NCBI GenBank assembly: GCA_018260445.1 | Contig: JAGLBE010000019.1 | Location: forward strand, 1-54,017 | Reading direction: 5' to 3' | From: Psychrobacter sp. | GTDB lineage: Bacteria; Pseudomonadota; Gammaproteobacteria; Pseudomonadales; Moraxellaceae | DNA length: 54,017 nucleotides | Part shown: piece after piece, positions 36,250 to 44,381 of the stretch | Position numbering within the stretch: position 1 is the first letter of the stretch | Layout of the letters: each line of letters opens with the position of its first letter | Translations under genes and position numbers: made by a program | Notes under the pieces: model-generated | Told to the model about the DNA's origin: nothing | What the model saw: only the letters and a program-made list of their open reading frames with translations | The model's database searches: none

Positions 36250-36825
36250 ATGGCTATTAGCTTAACTAAGGGCGGTAACGTCAACCTATCTAAAGAAGCA
36301 CCAGGACTTACCAACATGACCATTGGTCTTGGGTGGGAGCCGCGTGCAACCGATGGTCAAGACTTTGACCTTGATGCCATTGCCTTTTTGCTGGACGAAT
36401 CGGGCAAAGTGCGTAGTGACAAAGATTTTATCTATTTTAACAACTTGAAATCAGCAGATGGCTCGGTTGAGCATACTGGCGATAACCGCACGGGCGCTGG
36501 CGATGGTGATGATGAAGCCATTAAAGTAAACTTGGCTACCGTGCCAAGTGATGTGAGCAAAATTGCCGTTTGTGCCATCATCTATGAAGGCCAAGCCCGC
36601 AATCAAAACTTTGGTCAAGTTGGTGATGCCTTTATTCGAGTCATCAATGACAATGGCAATAGCGAGATTGCGCGTTTTGATTTATCCGAAGATGGCAGTG
36701 TTGAGACCGCCATGGTATTTGGAGAAATTTATCGCCACAGTGGCGAGTGGAAATTCCGTGCCGTTGGTCAAGGCTTTAGCGGCGGTTTAGGGCCATTAGC
36801 CAGCTCATACGGGGTCAACGTATAA
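36250..36825 (+). CDS. TerD-family stress protein (TerD-like)
   Basis: This 191-residue protein is a close paralogue of the one at 33749: [53 protein letters not shown] (Ca-binding acidic loop), [33 protein letters not shown]. The good ribosome site AAGGATAA precedes the ATG. Of the TerD-family copies in this window it looks closest to canonical TerD/TerE. It is followed by a 15-nt tandem repeat, then the AIM24-family gene and another TerD-family gene on the same strand. Confidence 0.95.
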   Translation: MAISLTKGGNVNLSKEAPGLTNMTIGLGWEPRATDGQDFDLDAIAFLLDESGKVRSDKDFIYFNNLKSADGSVEHTGDNRTGAGDGDDEAIKVNLATVPSDVSKIAVCAIIYEGQARNQNFGQVGDAFIRVINDNGNSEIARFDLSEDGSVETAMVFGEIYRHSGEWKFRAVGQGFSGGLGPLASSYGVNV

Positions 36826-36873
36826 CACCTTCGTCTGTTTAGCACCTGAATTGGGTCATCATGTTGTTATGAC

Positions 36874-36956
36874 AATAGTGTTGTCTAAAATAGTGTTGTC
36901 TAAAATAGTGTTGTCTAAAATACGCTTGTGCAGAATAGTGTTGTGCAGAATAGTGT
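36874..36956 (+). repeat. 15-nt tandem repeat, five and a half units
   Basis: Three identical AATAGTGTTGTCTAA units (36874-36918) are followed by variants AATACGCTTGTGCAG and AATAGTGTTGTGCAG and a partial unit. They are intergenic between the terD-family gene and the AIM24-family gene. No dyad symmetry is seen. It is a slippage-prone minisatellite that may vary among strains. Confidence 0.9.
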
Positions 36957-37074
36957 TTTATTGAATTTGGTTGTTGTCCTAAACGTGGCGCGGTTGCCTT
37001 ATGACAGGTTGTGCGCTGTTAAGTCTGATGTTTCGTTTAACTGGGTGTATGCTCAATCTTAATAAGGATAAATG

Positions 37075-37827
37075 ATGGCCGCAACCTTTAGTTTAATTGG
37101 CACCATTGAGCCGTTTTTGCACTGTAACCTTAAGCAAGGCGATACCATCTATTGCGAGTCGAATGCGATGGTGATGATGGAGCAAAACCTTGAATTGAAA
37201 GGTACCATGCAAGGCGGCATTATGCAGTCGTTGGCGCGGCGCTTTGCCAGTGATGAATCGCTGTTTCAGCAAGAAATTATGGCAACCGGTGGCGAGGGTG
37301 ATTGTTTGTTAGCGCCCACGCTCGACGGCGATATGCAGATATTAGACGTTGGCGCTCGGCAATATAAACTTAGTGATGGTGCTTTTGTGGCTGCCCATAA
37401 AACCGTTGAAGTAAAAGCGCAGATTCAGCGCAATCTTGGCGGCGCAATGTTTGGGGATACCGGCGGTTTTATCATCATGCAAACCCAAGGCAACGGACAA
37501 GTGATTGTGTCCGGCTTTGGCTCGCTGTTTGAGATTGACGTGGAGCCGGGTAAAGATGTCATAATAGATAACGGCCATGTGGTATGTTGGGATGCAAGTT
37601 TAGATTATAAGCTGTCGCTAGCAACCAGCAAGAAAAAAGGCTTTATGAGCAATATTATCAATTCGGTAACCAGTGGCGAGGGCATGGTGCTTAACTTCTC
37701 AGGGCGAGGCAAAGTGGTTATTTGTTCTCGCAACCGAGACAACTATCAAAGCTGGATACAAAGCGTGCTTGGCAGTAATTCTGGTGGTCGTGGTAGCAGC
37801 GGTGGGCTGTTAGATCGTGTGTTATAG
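37075..37827 (+). CDS. AIM24/TIGR00266 family protein
   Basis: This 250-residue protein starts at the second of two adjacent ATGs (37072/37075); the second is six bases from AAGGA. It is beta-rich with the AIM24-type repeats: GDTIYCESNAMVMMEQNLEL, LLAPTLDGDMQILDV, GGFIIMQTQGNGQVIVSGFG, and WDASLDYKLS, then GEGMVLNFSGRGKVVICSRN and a Gly/Ser-rich C-terminal end. These proteins regularly sit beside TerD-family genes in stress islands. Their biochemical role is unknown, though mitochondrial AIM24 influences membrane organisation. It is flanked by two terD-family genes, so it likely acts with them. Confidence 0.9.
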   Translation: MAATFSLIGTIEPFLHCNLKQGDTIYCESNAMVMMEQNLELKGTMQGGIMQSLARRFASDESLFQQEIMATGGEGDCLLAPTLDGDMQILDVGARQYKLSDGAFVAAHKTVEVKAQIQRNLGGAMFGDTGGFIIMQTQGNGQVIVSGFGSLFEIDVEPGKDVIIDNGHVVCWDASLDYKLSLATSKKKGFMSNIINSVTSGEGMVLNFSGRGKVVICSRNRDNYQSWIQSVLGSNSGGRGSSGGLLDRVL

Positions 37828-37951
37828 AGTTATCTATGACATCAAATGCCTATTATTATCAAACATCTATTATCATCAAACCATCATCAAACATTTAGCC
37901 CGATATAACATGAGATTATAAATCGTAACTATAACTATAAAGGACATTATC

Positions 37952-38560
37952 ATGGCAGTAAGTTTGCAAAAAGGACAAAAAATCTCGCTCAATAAAGAAG
38001 CGGGGGGCACGTTGACTCAAATGAAAATGGGCTTGGGTTGGGATGTGGCGCAGCCTGCTGGCGGCAAGAAAGGTGGCTTTTTAGGCGGCTTGTTTGGCGG
38101 CGGTGGTCGAGAGGACAGCATTGATTTAGATGCCTCTTGCATCTTATTTGATGCCAATAAACAGCCCATTGATACAATTTGGTTTAGGCAATTAACCTCA
38201 AAAGATGGCAGTATTGTGCACACCGGTGATAACCGTACCGGTGCAGGCGATGGCGATGATGAGGTTATCAATGTCGATTTATCGCGTGTGCCTGCTAATG
38301 TGCAGTCGATGGTCTTTACGGTCAATAGCTTTACTGGTCAAACCTTCGCCACCGTCGAAAACGCGTTTTGTCGTATTGTCAATGCCAGTAACAATAGCGA
38401 GGTTGCCCGGTATAATTTGTCAGCACAGGGCAATCATACGGCAATGATTATGGCGAAGGTGTACCGCCATAATGGCGAGTGGAAAATGCATGCCATTGGC
38501 GAGATTGCCTCTGGGCGCACCTTTAACGACTTAATGCCAGCGGTTATTTCGCATGCGTAG
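37952..38560 (+). CDS. TerD-family protein (TerZ-like) with Gly-rich insertion
   Basis: This 202-residue protein has the TerD fold signs [47 protein letters not shown] (Ca loop), ATVENAFCRIVN and AKVYRHNGEWKMHAIGE. Unlike its paralogues it has ~18 extra residues after GLGWDVAQ, rich in Gly and Lys (GGKKGGFLGGLFGGGGRED, ~35-54). This may be a flexible or membrane-touching loop. Overall it resembles TerZ/TerF-type variants more than TerD/TerE. A good ribosome site (AAAGGA) precedes it, and an intrinsic terminator follows, closing the terD-AIM24-terZ group. Confidence 0.92.
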   Translation: MAVSLQKGQKISLNKEAGGTLTQMKMGLGWDVAQPAGGKKGGFLGGLFGGGGREDSIDLDASCILFDANKQPIDTIWFRQLTSKDGSIVHTGDNRTGAGDGDDEVINVDLSRVPANVQSMVFTVNSFTGQTFATVENAFCRIVNASNNSEVARYNLSAQGNHTAMIMAKVYRHNGEWKMHAIGEIASGRTFNDLMPAVISHA

Positions 38561-38612
38561 TAGTAAAAGCGTTTAACCGCATACGGAATAGAGATGAAGG
38601 TTAACGGATGTT

Positions 38613-38652
38613 AAAAAAGCCACCGCTACTTAGGTATTTGGGTGGCTTTTTT
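38613..38652 (+). terminator. Intrinsic terminator after terZ-like gene
   Basis: AAAAAAGCCACC pairs with GGTGGCTTTTTT across a 16-nt loop. The long A/T edges make it usable in both directions. Confidence 0.88.
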
Positions 38653-38677
38653 ATGCCATTATTTTCTTGCCCAGGCG

Positions 38678-38884
38678 TTATTTTGTTGCTCTTCGCCAAT
38701 TAAACCCCCAGCCAAACGCCCTGTCCATCTCTTTATGACCCACAAAGTAGCGGTTGATACGCTCAACAGTGATGCTGCCATTTAGATTTACCAGTCTTGC
38801 GATAGCACACATCCCCAGTGTATTTTCGCCATCATTAAGACGGGTTTCAATGGGCGGCTGCTCGGGCACATGCAGGGTGACCAC
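38678..38884 (-). CDS. Possible small protein or gene remnant
   Basis: This minus-strand frame of 68 residues from a GTG looks coding (IETRLNDGENTLGMCAIARL, FVGHKEMDRAFGWGF). The same frame stays open and coding-like upstream (DYAFFEGQSAKISVYAADG) to about 39020, but without any ATG, GTG or TTG. So either translation starts at an unusual codon or this is the remains of a longer gene that lost its 5' end. There is no ribosome site before the GTG. I recognise no family. It could also be a chance frame; treat it as tentative. Confidence 0.35.
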   Translation of the reverse strand: MVTLHVPEQPPIETRLNDGENTLGMCAIARLVNLNGSITVERINRYFVGHKEMDRAFGWGFNWRRATK

Positions 38885-39087
38885 ACCATCTGCCGCATAG
38901 ACGCTAATTTTAGCAGATTGTCCCTCAAAAAAGGCGTAATCCCGGTGTAAACCATGCCTATTATGCCTATAATGGCACTGTAATGCGCTGGATAAGCGGC
39001 AACAACGCTTTATGGTTATAATCCTAGCTTACTTTTATCTTTTACTTTTTATTTCTTACTCTTATTTCTTATTTTTTAAGGTTCTCT

Positions 39088-40311
39088 ATGACCCGATTAC
39101 CCGTTAGTGTGTGGCTAAGTGAAGGCCAATCCAGTCAACGTGATATGCTGTTATCCTTACAAACCCTTAAACAATCCAACCCCCAATGTCCGTTTAACGT
39201 ATTGGCATCACACCGCTTTGAGCGTCCGGAAATTTTAACGCTGGCAGATAGGGGGTTTGTCGAACCCAGCGGTGGTGCAGTATCCGCTGATGAGGTTATG
39301 GACACCAATGCGACAGACCATCCTTTTACAAGCAACAGTGCGGGCAATGCGGCGGACAATGCAGCGGACAATACTCAAGAGGTGGCTGGAAGTTCAGATA
39401 CCGCACAAATTGGGCAAAATACCAGCAGTCAGCCGCGTTGGCAATTTGTGCTAGAGCACGCCATGCAACACAACACCAAAGTGTTATTAACCGGGCGCAA
39501 CAGCATTGAGTATGAAGCGCAGCGTGCCCAATTTGAACAAGCCGGTATTCGTCTATTAACCGGGGCCACCTCGGTTGCCATGCTACGCAGCATTGATGAT
39601 AAATCTGCCTTTACCCAGCACTGCAAGGCACATGATATTCCGGTGGCAGAGGCGTGGCGTTTTGATACGATAGATGAGCTTGACGCCTTGCTATTGCTGC
39701 ATGGCACCGAGCCGCTGTGTGTCAAGCCCGTAACCGGTATCTTTGCCCAAGGGTTTTGGTGTTTGGATACGATGGCAGCAATAGACGGGGCATTTGATAG
39801 TTTTGAGCACTTGTATCTTACGGACAATCGCAGAATCAACACGCAGCAATTTTTAAACGCGTATCGCCATAGCGAGATGGTTAAAAGTCGCCCTATTCCT
39901 ATGCTGCTGATGCCCTATTTGCCAGGACGTGAGTATTCAATCGATGTGGTTTGTGAGGCAGGCGAGGTATTGGCAGCGATAACCCGTTATAAGGTAGGCA
40001 AAGTGCAATATATTGGCTATGATGACGAGGTCATGGCGGTGGTGATACCGCTGATACGGGCGTTTCAATGTGATGGCATTGTCAGCGTGCAGACCAAGGA
40101 GAATGCCACCGGACAACATTGTGTGCTAGAAATTAATAGCCGTCCCGCAGGTGGCATTGGCTACACCAATCATAGTGGCATAGATTTAACCCAAATTGGT
40201 TTTGGTTACTGGTTAGGATTGACCAACAAGCCGGATGTCGCACAAGTTGCCAAGCAGATAAAGCCGTGTCAGGTGCGCTCTATTATAACCAGCGTCAAGA
40301 TAGTAGATTAA
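39088..40311 (+). CDS. ATP-grasp enzyme of the Ter biosynthetic module
   Basis: This 407-residue protein starts at an ATG after AAGG. An N-terminal Rossmann-like pre-ATP-grasp domain (VWLSEGQSSQRDML, FNVLASHRFERPEIL) carries an inserted Asn/Ala/Asp-rich low-complexity stretch (~70-115, NAADNAADN). The ATP-grasp core shows LCVKPVTGIFAQGFW, LMPYLPGREYSIDVV, the substrate-side VSVQTKE, and the metal-binding end VLEINSRPAGGIGYTN. ATP-grasp enzymes of this type occur in ter islands with PRTases, a HAD phosphatase and an aldolase-like lyase. That set is predicted to make a nucleoside-like molecule, with ATP-grasp ligating an amino or carboxyl group. The exact substrate is unknown. A reverse-strand endonuclease gene separates it from the rest of the set. 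Confidence 0.9.
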   Translation: MTRLPVSVWLSEGQSSQRDMLLSLQTLKQSNPQCPFNVLASHRFERPEILTLADRGFVEPSGGAVSADEVMDTNATDHPFTSNSAGNAADNAADNTQEVAGSSDTAQIGQNTSSQPRWQFVLEHAMQHNTKVLLTGRNSIEYEAQRAQFEQAGIRLLTGATSVAMLRSIDDKSAFTQHCKAHDIPVAEAWRFDTIDELDALLLLHGTEPLCVKPVTGIFAQGFWCLDTMAAIDGAFDSFEHLYLTDNRRINTQQFLNAYRHSEMVKSRPIPMLLMPYLPGREYSIDVVCEAGEVLAAITRYKVGKVQYIGYDDEVMAVVIPLIRAFQCDGIVSVQTKENATGQHCVLEINSRPAGGIGYTNHSGIDLTQIGFGYWLGLTNKPDVAQVAKQIKPCQVRSIITSVKIVD

Positions 40312-40346
40312 CGTCATACTTGCGCGAAAGGTTTTGCTAAAGTAAT

Positions 40347-41477
40347 TTAATAGTTTTTTAGCTTATCAAAAAACTCACTATCTAATAAAATTTTAGGCTT
40401 GGCATTAACCTCTTTCAAGCCAATCTTATGCTGTACCATCAGCTCAATTAAGCTAATGTGGTCAATAAGTAGTAGGCTATGAGAGTGGTTGTTGTCTGCA
40501 TAGTCTCTAGCAGGTTTAGTAAAGTTAGTGGTGGTAATAAAAATGCCATGGTGCGTTGATTTTTGAGGTGGATAAGCACCAATAAAGTTTCTTAAATCGC
40601 CGTTTGATATATTATTGCCACTACTATAAAGTTTGGCTTGTAGGTAATAAGTGTGTACCTCACCATTGGGGTAATCTTGGCTAATTAAGCCGTCAATCCC
40701 ATTGTCATTTGAGCGACCCGTATGCCGAGCAGTTAAGTTGCTCTCAGGGCTCTCAATCTCTAGCGAGCGCTCTACTAATTTAAGACAAAACCATTCAAAC
40801 TGCAAGGGTGATAAGCTTTCTAATTGAGCCATAATCATGTTTGGCGTTACTTTAACAAAATCACTGGCAACTGCTGCATCGGCATAATTATTCATGAAAA
40901 TAGAAGTGCGGCGCAAACATTCTTCAATTAAATGGTTAATAAGAGGGTCGCCTCTTTTACCATAGGCGGCTAGGTTCACTTTTTTAAGGTCAGCAAAAGC
41001 CTTTTTGTCAAGGCGTTGTAAGTCTGCAATAAAGTCAGTTTTAGGGATGCCGTCGTTAATATAAGTCGAAAAATTATCTGCGGTCATCCAAAAGTAAATC
41101 TTGCCAAATGGGTCTATTCTTATAATATTTTTTGGCGACACTTTTTCATCAAAGGTGATAAAGTTAGCGAAGTTTTGAGTGAGATTGGGAGTTAAGCTAA
41201 AGCAATTTTCCTTCACCAAGCCCAGCGCTGATAAGCACAGCAACACTAAGTCTACTAAATCGCTGTAGCAGGGTGTACCTGCCTCACATTCATTGCGGAT
41301 GTCATAAGTGCTTATATAGGTATATTGTTTATGTTCGGGTACAATCTTAGCCAGATTTTCAAATTCGCGAAAAAAGACAGTTTGCCCAATGGAATTTCGG
41401 TTGCTTAAATTTTTTATGGTTTGTATGCCTGCGTTTAGCAGGTCACCAAACGTAGGTAGCTTAGATATATTATTCAT
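40347..41477 (-). CDS. Mrr-type restriction endonuclease-like protein
   Basis: This 376-residue protein starts at ATG 41477 (MNNISKLPTFGDL); an in-frame ATG at 41525 adds 16 Asn-rich residues, and neither has a good ribosome site. The N terminus (PTFGDLLNAGIQTIKNL) resembles the winged-helix start of Mrr proteins. The C-terminal third is a PD-(D/E)XK nuclease of the Mrr_cat type: SPLQFEWFCLKLVE, then DNGIDGLIS (catalytic Asp), then YYLQAKLYS (QxK motif), followed by ISNGDLRNFIGAY and GIFITTTNFTKPARDYA. Mrr enzymes cut methylated DNA. The gene is reversed relative to the ter genes, AT-richer to the eye than its neighbours, and interrupts the biosynthetic set, suggesting later insertion or recruitment as a defence component. 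Confidence 0.9.
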   Translation of the reverse strand: MNNISKLPTFGDLLNAGIQTIKNLSNRNSIGQTVFFREFENLAKIVPEHKQYTYISTYDIRNECEAGTPCYSDLVDLVLLCLSALGLVKENCFSLTPNLTQNFANFITFDEKVSPKNIIRIDPFGKIYFWMTADNFSTYINDGIPKTDFIADLQRLDKKAFADLKKVNLAAYGKRGDPLINHLIEECLRRTSIFMNNYADAAVASDFVKVTPNMIMAQLESLSPLQFEWFCLKLVERSLEIESPESNLTARHTGRSNDNGIDGLISQDYPNGEVHTYYLQAKLYSSGNNISNGDLRNFIGAYPPQKSTHHGIFITTTNFTKPARDYADNNHSHSLLLIDHISLIELMVQHKIGLKEVNAKPKILLDSEFFDKLKNY

Positions 41478-41943
41478 GATTAACCCATTATTTATGTTAT
41501 TAGCAGGTACGCTATTAATCATCAAACTTATTAATATTCATTCTAATATTATTGAAGGTTCAATACCAATAAAGCGATAAAATAAATAGATGAGTAGGTT
41601 AATAACTTTTTGGACTTTATATACTGACCTGTGCTACGCTAAATTTGTTAAGCACGGTTTTAGAAATAAGCCATGAGAGTCTAGGGTTATCTTAGCATGC
41701 AATGTAGGTTATATATACTATAGCGATAGTCGATTCGCTTTGATAATCATGCTATGTTCTATTAATTACAATCCTGCTACGCTAGTTGCTCAAAGTATCA
41801 AAGTATCAAATTATCATAGCCCCCTAGTCAATACGGCTTTGCGAAAGCCATAAAACCTGTGTTAGACCACGCAACCAAAGAGTAGTCTAAGCGATGATAT
41901 GTATGTCGCTATACAGGAATCAGCAAAAGTAGAGACCACTTAC
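41478..41943. other. ~470-bp divergent region between endonuclease and TerD-protease genes
   Basis: No gene is seen. The region is AT-rich with short direct repeats (CAAAGTATCAAAGTATCAAA near 41789). It must carry promoters for both the Mrr-like gene and the TerD-protease gene. A TATACT hexamer lies at 41618-41623, without a good -35. Confidence 0.4.
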
Positions 41944-43188
41944 ATGACAAACCTTGTTCTTGGTGCCAATACAGTGCTTGATGGCCCTCAATGCCGCATC
42001 GCTTTTACGACCAGTAGCCTAGCGCAGTTTGGGCAACAGCTTGGGCTATTGTGCTTGCCGCTTGATGAGCGGCGCAAAGCCATCTATAGCCCGGTGTATC
42101 TCTATAGTACCACGCCATGGGCAACGCTCGATAATGTACAGGCACCTACAGCGTGGCAATTGGACTTAACCACCTTGTTTGATAAAGGCGTGTATCACCT
42201 ACAGATGATTGCCTATGTGTATGACATACCGGGCGTCAACCTAGAAGCGATTGAGCTTGATGACATCAGCCTAACCATCAATCATAGCATTCATTACACC
42301 TTTAAAAGCACTGAGCGCCATGTGAAAGCGGTCATTGTGTTAGAGCTCTATCAACGGGGCGGTGTCTATAAATGCCGTGCCCTTGGCGAAACCTCGACGC
42401 TGGGCCTAGAGGCTATCGAACAACACGTTGAGACCAGTTTGAATGCCAAACACCCGCATGCAGAGGCGATTCGACAGCAGGTTGAAGCCGATCAGCAAGC
42501 CCCAAACGGCATAGCAGCGCATAGGCCAAATTCGGGCAACCGCCCACCGAGGCAAGTACCCGCCGGCGAACAATGGACGGCGACGGCCTTTGCCATCGAT
42601 GACTATCATTTATTAACCAGCCATCACGTCATAGAGTCTGCAAGCTTGCTCGGTATTCGTCAGCAAGGGCAAGCCGACCGTGAAGTGCAAGTCGTTATCA
42701 GCGATGTCGGTGGCGATATGGCGATTCTCAAAGTGAGCGAGCCGCTACCCAGTTATTTGACGCTGGCGCACAGCACCGGCGACCTACTTGGCGAGACCAT
42801 TACCACACTAGGCTTTCCGTTATCGGGGCTCAACCATCAATTGCAAGTTACCCAAGGCTGTATTTCTGGCTTAACAGGCTATAATAATGATATCCGCTAT
42901 ATGCAGTTTACCGCCCCCATCCAGCCGGGCTCAAGCGGTAGTCCCCTATTGCTACCGACTGGCGAGGTTGTGGGAATGGTGGCGGCCAGTCTGTCCCAAG
43001 CCCAAAACCTAAATTATGCGGTCAAGTTTCAACTCTTGTCAGCGCTGCTTGCTAGTGCAGGGTTGGCGGTGACTCAGCCCCATAACCAAGCCATGCAAAA
43101 TAAGCCAACTAAGCCATCGCTTTTAACGACACCAGAGCTGAGCCGCTTAAGCCGAGGGGCGCTATGGATGGTGGGCGCCCAAGCTTAG
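41944..43188 (+). CDS. Divergent TerD domain fused to a trypsin-like serine protease
   Basis: The protein has 414 residues from ATG 41944 (an ATG at 41899 is also in frame). Residues 1 to ~165 follow the TerD pattern: LVLGANTVLDGPQCRIAF, SPVYLYS, VYHLQMIAYVYD, and VKAVIVLELYQRGGVYKCRA, which parallels the TerD ending. But the calcium loop GDNRTG-x-GDGDDE is absent. After a His/Pro/Arg linker, residues ~200-385 form a trypsin/DegP-like protease: LLTSHHVIE (His228), VGGDMAILKV (Asp258), QPGSSGSPLLL (Ser331). There is no signal peptide, so it is a cytoplasmic protease. It may be activated by the TerD part sensing stress or by binding Ca-loaded TerD proteins; that regulation is an inference. It starts the second biosynthetic block of the ter island. 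Confidence 0.92.
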   Translation: MTNLVLGANTVLDGPQCRIAFTTSSLAQFGQQLGLLCLPLDERRKAIYSPVYLYSTTPWATLDNVQAPTAWQLDLTTLFDKGVYHLQMIAYVYDIPGVNLEAIELDDISLTINHSIHYTFKSTERHVKAVIVLELYQRGGVYKCRALGETSTLGLEAIEQHVETSLNAKHPHAEAIRQQVEADQQAPNGIAAHRPNSGNRPPRQVPAGEQWTATAFAIDDYHLLTSHHVIESASLLGIRQQGQADREVQVVISDVGGDMAILKVSEPLPSYLTLAHSTGDLLGETITTLGFPLSGLNHQLQVTQGCISGLTGYNNDIRYMQFTAPIQPGSSGSPLLLPTGEVVGMVAASLSQAQNLNYAVKFQLLSALLASAGLAVTQPHNQAMQNKPTKPSLLTTPELSRLSRGALWMVGAQA

Positions 43189-43240
43189 CGTGATAGTGCC
43201 AAGTAGCTTGACTGCGATAATACAACCACCAAGGATGTTT

Positions 43241-44158
43241 ATGTGTTCAATGCCTTCAATGCCTTCATTGTCAGCCGTCACTAAGCTTGAGAATATCGCG
43301 GTTTTAATCGACGCCGATAATGCCACGCCGAGCAACATTGGTGCTATTTTGACAGTGATTGAAGAGATAGGGACGATTGGTTGCAAGAGGGTTTATGGTG
43401 ATTGGGGAAATGTGCATATCCAGAGTTGGCAGGTGCCATTGCTTAAATATGTGATTGACCCCATACAGCAGTTTGCGTTCGTTAAAGGCAAAAATACTAC
43501 GGATATAGGACTGACCATTGGCGCCATGGATTTATTGTATAGCGGCGACTACGATGGTTTTTGTTTGGTGTCCAGCGATAGCGATTTTACCGCATTGGCG
43601 GTTCGTATTCGTAAAAGCAATATTAAGGTATTTGGCTTTGGCAAACACAGCAGCGTAGAGGCTTTTACCCAAGCGTGTGACGGGTTTTTTTATGTTGAGG
43701 AATTGGATCATACCCAGACTATAGCAACAGAGCCAGGCATACCAAAACAGCCCAGTTGTCTACAGGCGTTAGCCCTTGCCCCCTGTGGTCGTTGCGCAGA
43801 TAGCGCAGGTAGCAAAGATGACGACACGGACGACGCGGTTTTAGCTGTCCCAACCACGGTTGCGGTGGCGAGCAATGCGACAGCAGGCACAGAAGACAAT
43901 GTGGTGCGCTGGGATAGCGACCGCTTAGCGACAAATAAAAAGTTGCTAAAAATCTTATCCAGCGTTATTGTGTCGCATCCAAAGGCCGATAAAAAGGGCT
44001 GGGTGAATTTTTCCTACGTTGGTCACGATTTAAAGCAGCAGTACCCAACGTTTGATGCCAAAGATTATGGCTATAAAAAAGTGTCTGACTTGATTAAAAA
44101 CATCACTGTTTTTGCAACCAAGGTTGAGAACAATGCCCTGTACGTACGAAAAAAATGA
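43241..44158 (+). CDS. NYN (PIN-like) ribonuclease domain plus OST-HTH/LOTUS protein
   Basis: This 305-residue protein starts at ATG 43241, spaced correctly from AAGGA; earlier in-frame starts lie within the spacer after the previous gene. The N-terminal NYN domain (~15-150) has IAVLIDADNATPSN, VYGDWGNVHIQSW, NTTDIGLTIGAMDLLY and CLVSSDSDFTALAVR, the acidic residues of the LabA/PIN nuclease fold. A low-complexity acidic/Ala-rich linker follows. The C-terminal ~70 residues (KLLKILSSVIVSHPKADKKG, VNFSYVGHDLKQQYP, YGYKKVSDLIKN) are a LOTUS/OST-HTH RNA-binding domain. The combination suggests RNA processing or decay. Its place among ter genes hints that stress signalling here ends in RNA cleavage; that is inference. 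Confidence 0.92.
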   Translation: MCSMPSMPSLSAVTKLENIAVLIDADNATPSNIGAILTVIEEIGTIGCKRVYGDWGNVHIQSWQVPLLKYVIDPIQQFAFVKGKNTTDIGLTIGAMDLLYSGDYDGFCLVSSDSDFTALAVRIRKSNIKVFGFGKHSSVEAFTQACDGFFYVEELDHTQTIATEPGIPKQPSCLQALALAPCGRCADSAGSKDDDTDDAVLAVPTTVAVASNATAGTEDNVVRWDSDRLATNKKLLKILSSVIVSHPKADKKGWVNFSYVGHDLKQQYPTFDAKDYGYKKVSDLIKNITVFATKVENNALYVRKK

Positions 44159-44381
44159 GTCCTTCACGCTTTGTGCTCGCGCCCCTTATTTTTAGGGTCT
44201 TATTTTTAGGGTATGGTTGTATCATGACGGTTGTTTTAGCGCAGCTTTAGTCACCATAGTCACCCATAGTCACCATGTCGGGGCGTCACCCCAATCTCGC
44301 CACTACTTTTACGTACAACTTTGTCTGACAGTCGTTATAAAAATCGCATCATCTTAAAATAAAACGGAAGCATAATTCGCG

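Noticed and set aside
36874-36956. Possible CRISPR array or iteron origin
   Set aside because: 15-nt units abut without spacers, and there is no replication initiator gene or AT-rich/DnaA-box context beside them.
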